Source: a virus
Virus record (IMG/VR): IMGVR_UViG_3300044701_004608
Span: 1 to 64,000 of that record
DNA length: 64,000 nucleotides
Reading direction: 5' to 3' (one strand)
The translations under genes were made by a program, and so were the position numbers. Below the pieces are notes generated by a model that was not told the DNA's origin, made no database searches, and worked only from the letters and a program-made list of their open reading frames with translations. Below, piece after piece: positions 63,145 through 64,000 of the stretch (positions within the stretch are counted from its first letter, which is position 1; each line of letters starts with the position of its first letter).

Positions 63145-64000
63145 TTAAAGACTGAAACCTTTAAAGGTGTCGTTGGTGACGTCCTGTTTGGTTCCGCCTA
63201 TCACATAGGTGGTGATTTCAGTTTCTTGTGGTGCCACTTGTACTTCGGCACCGGCGATCCACTTAGCGGTCCATGGCAATGGGTTCGAGCCAGGTTTGAT
63301 GCCACAGTTGAGTCCCACAGCAGTCATGCGCTTACACAATACCCAGTCCACATAGTCGCAGAGAAGTTGCTTGTTCAAGCCGATCATGCTGCCGTCTTTG
63401 AACAAATATTCAGCCCAGGACTTTTCCTGCTCGGCGGCTTCGAAATAGATCTGTTCGCATTCTCTCTGGGTCTCTTCGCGGATCTCAGCAAACTCCGGGT
63501 CATCTTGTGGCAGCAATTTGAGTAAGGTTTGCGTGGACCCTAAATGTATGTTTTCATCCCGGCAGATGAGCTTGATGATCTTGGCATTGCCTTCCATCTT
63601 CTTGAGTTCAGCGAAGGCCCAGGAGCAAGCGAACGAAACATAAAAACGGATGCCTTCTAGGGCATTCACTGATGTCAGTGCCAACCACAGTTTCTTCTTG
63701 AGATCTCTGCGATCGACTACTACTGTTTGACCATTGACAGTGTGAGTACCTTCGCCCAAGACTTGATACCATTGGCTAGCATCGATGAGTTCATCATAGT
63801 AACGGCTGATGCCAACGGCACAGTCCACGATCTCTTTGGTGTCCAAGAGTTCGTCGAAGATCTTAGAAGGATCCGAATACACGTTACGGATGATGTGGGT
63901 GTAACTGCGACTGTGGATGGTCTCGTTGAACGCCCAAGTCTCGATCCAAGTCTCTAGTTCAGGTAGGCTGGCCAGTGGCAGGAATGCCAGATTGGGACTG
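63145..64000 (-). CDS. nrdB: Ribonucleotide reductase class Ia beta subunit (5' part beyond window)
   Basis: Reading is open to the right edge, which cuts the N-terminal part; 284 residues remain. AFNETIHSRSYTHIIRNVYS holds an iron-ligand Glu and His; FYVSFACSWAFAELKKMEGN and ICRDENIHLGSTQTLLKLLP (second Glu and His), and the C-terminal TYVIGGTKQDVTNDTFKGFS that docks into NrdA. Makes deoxynucleotides for phage DNA. Confidence 0.95.
   Translation of the reverse strand, partial: SPNLAFLPLASLPELETWIETWAFNETIHSRSYTHIIRNVYSDPSKIFDELLDTKEIVDCAVGISRYYDELIDASQWYQVLGEGTHTVNGQTVVVDRRDLKKKLWLALTSVNALEGIRFYVSFACSWAFAELKKMEGNAKIIKLICRDENIHLGSTQTLLKLLPQDDPEFAEIREETQRECEQIYFEAAEQEKSWAEYLFKDGSMIGLNKQLLCDYVDWVLCKRMTAVGLNCGIKPGSNPLPWTAKWIAGAEVQVAPQETEITTYVIGGTKQDVTNDTFKGFSL

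Noticed and set aside
1-64000. Bacterial chromosome fragment or prophage remnant
   Set aside because: No rRNA, tRNA, housekeeping operons or integrase; late promoters and phage-type genes run throughout. A chimeric assembly cannot be fully excluded without read mapping.

Overview
The window reads as part of a large T4-type (myovirus-like) phage genome rather than a bacterial chromosome. The evidence is dense, mostly one-strand gene packing with 1-17 nt overlaps; T4-style late promoters (TATAAATA and TAAATAC variants) directly in front of genes; a PAAR tail-spike tip beside a putative baseplate protein; NrdB plus glutaredoxin; SleB-type and GH19-type lysins; a phage bS21; and a cluster of proteins that begin with an MRAxEF leader ending in (I/V/L)-x-E, the form of the T4 capsid-targeting sequence cut by the prohead protease. 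No capsid, portal, terminase or polymerase gene lies in the window, so the T4-type call is an inference from these markers. The host is probably a proteobacterium. The SsrA tag ANDSSFAIAA, the Bug-type TctC and the EPVAW/REWVGLTDEE small-protein family would suit a betaproteobacterium, but this is not proven.

Layout. 1-2500 (minus): a chain of nine tiny, translationally coupled genes plus one more, under strong sigma70-like promoters (TTGACC/TATAAT). 2640-4845 (plus): small genes and a DctP-like solute-binding protein without a signal peptide. 4903-9609 (minus): TctC, TctA, an alpha/beta hydrolase, a permuted two-piece tmRNA gene and small proteins. 9649-11726: complete ahpC-ahpF. 11949-13579: small early-type genes. 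13714-19542: capsid-targeted cargo (GH19 lysin, amidoligase-like, kinase-like, nucleotidyltransferase). 19542-28933: secreted nuclease, malonyl-CoA-decarboxylase-like domain, two ClpPs around a radical SAM protein, lipoproteins, SpeD, a DUF3445 protein, UvdE and a fibre-like protein. 28971-34286: amidinotransferase, 2OG oxygenase-like protein, UDP-sugar dehydrogenase, glycosyltransferase and small membrane proteins. 34301-45076: CHASE2-adenylate cyclase, fatty-acid desaturase, ExbB/ExbD-like pair, then a curli-type locus (curlin fusion, FecR protein, curlin, CsgG-SH3, CsgF). 45129-51625: PP-loop protein, exonuclease, cytidylyltransferase, ClpS, Hsp20, bS21 and a membrane coiled-coil protein. 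51618-57638: paralogous small virion-like beta domains, Gly/Tyr-rich peptides and a LuxR-type regulator. 57881-64000: GIY-YIG protein with an operator array, metalloprotease, SleB lysin, putative baseplate protein, PAAR, glutaredoxin and NrdB (cut by the right edge).

How it may work together. Three themes stand out. (1) Proteostasis: ssrA, two ClpPs, ClpS and Hsp20 form a tagging-and-degradation set. (2) Envelope and nutrition: TctA/TctC, DctP, desaturase, ExbBD, curli secretion, UDP-sugar dehydrogenase and glycosyltransferase point to remodelling of the host surface and uptake. (3) Stress and redox: AhpCF, glutaredoxin and UvdE. Regulation appears split between sigma70-like promoters, several placed exactly 6 nt before an ATG so that transcripts would be leaderless, and T4-like late promoters, some nested inside terminator hairpins. 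No stretch over 300 bases lacks a gene or RNA; no tRNA, IS element or CRISPR array was seen.
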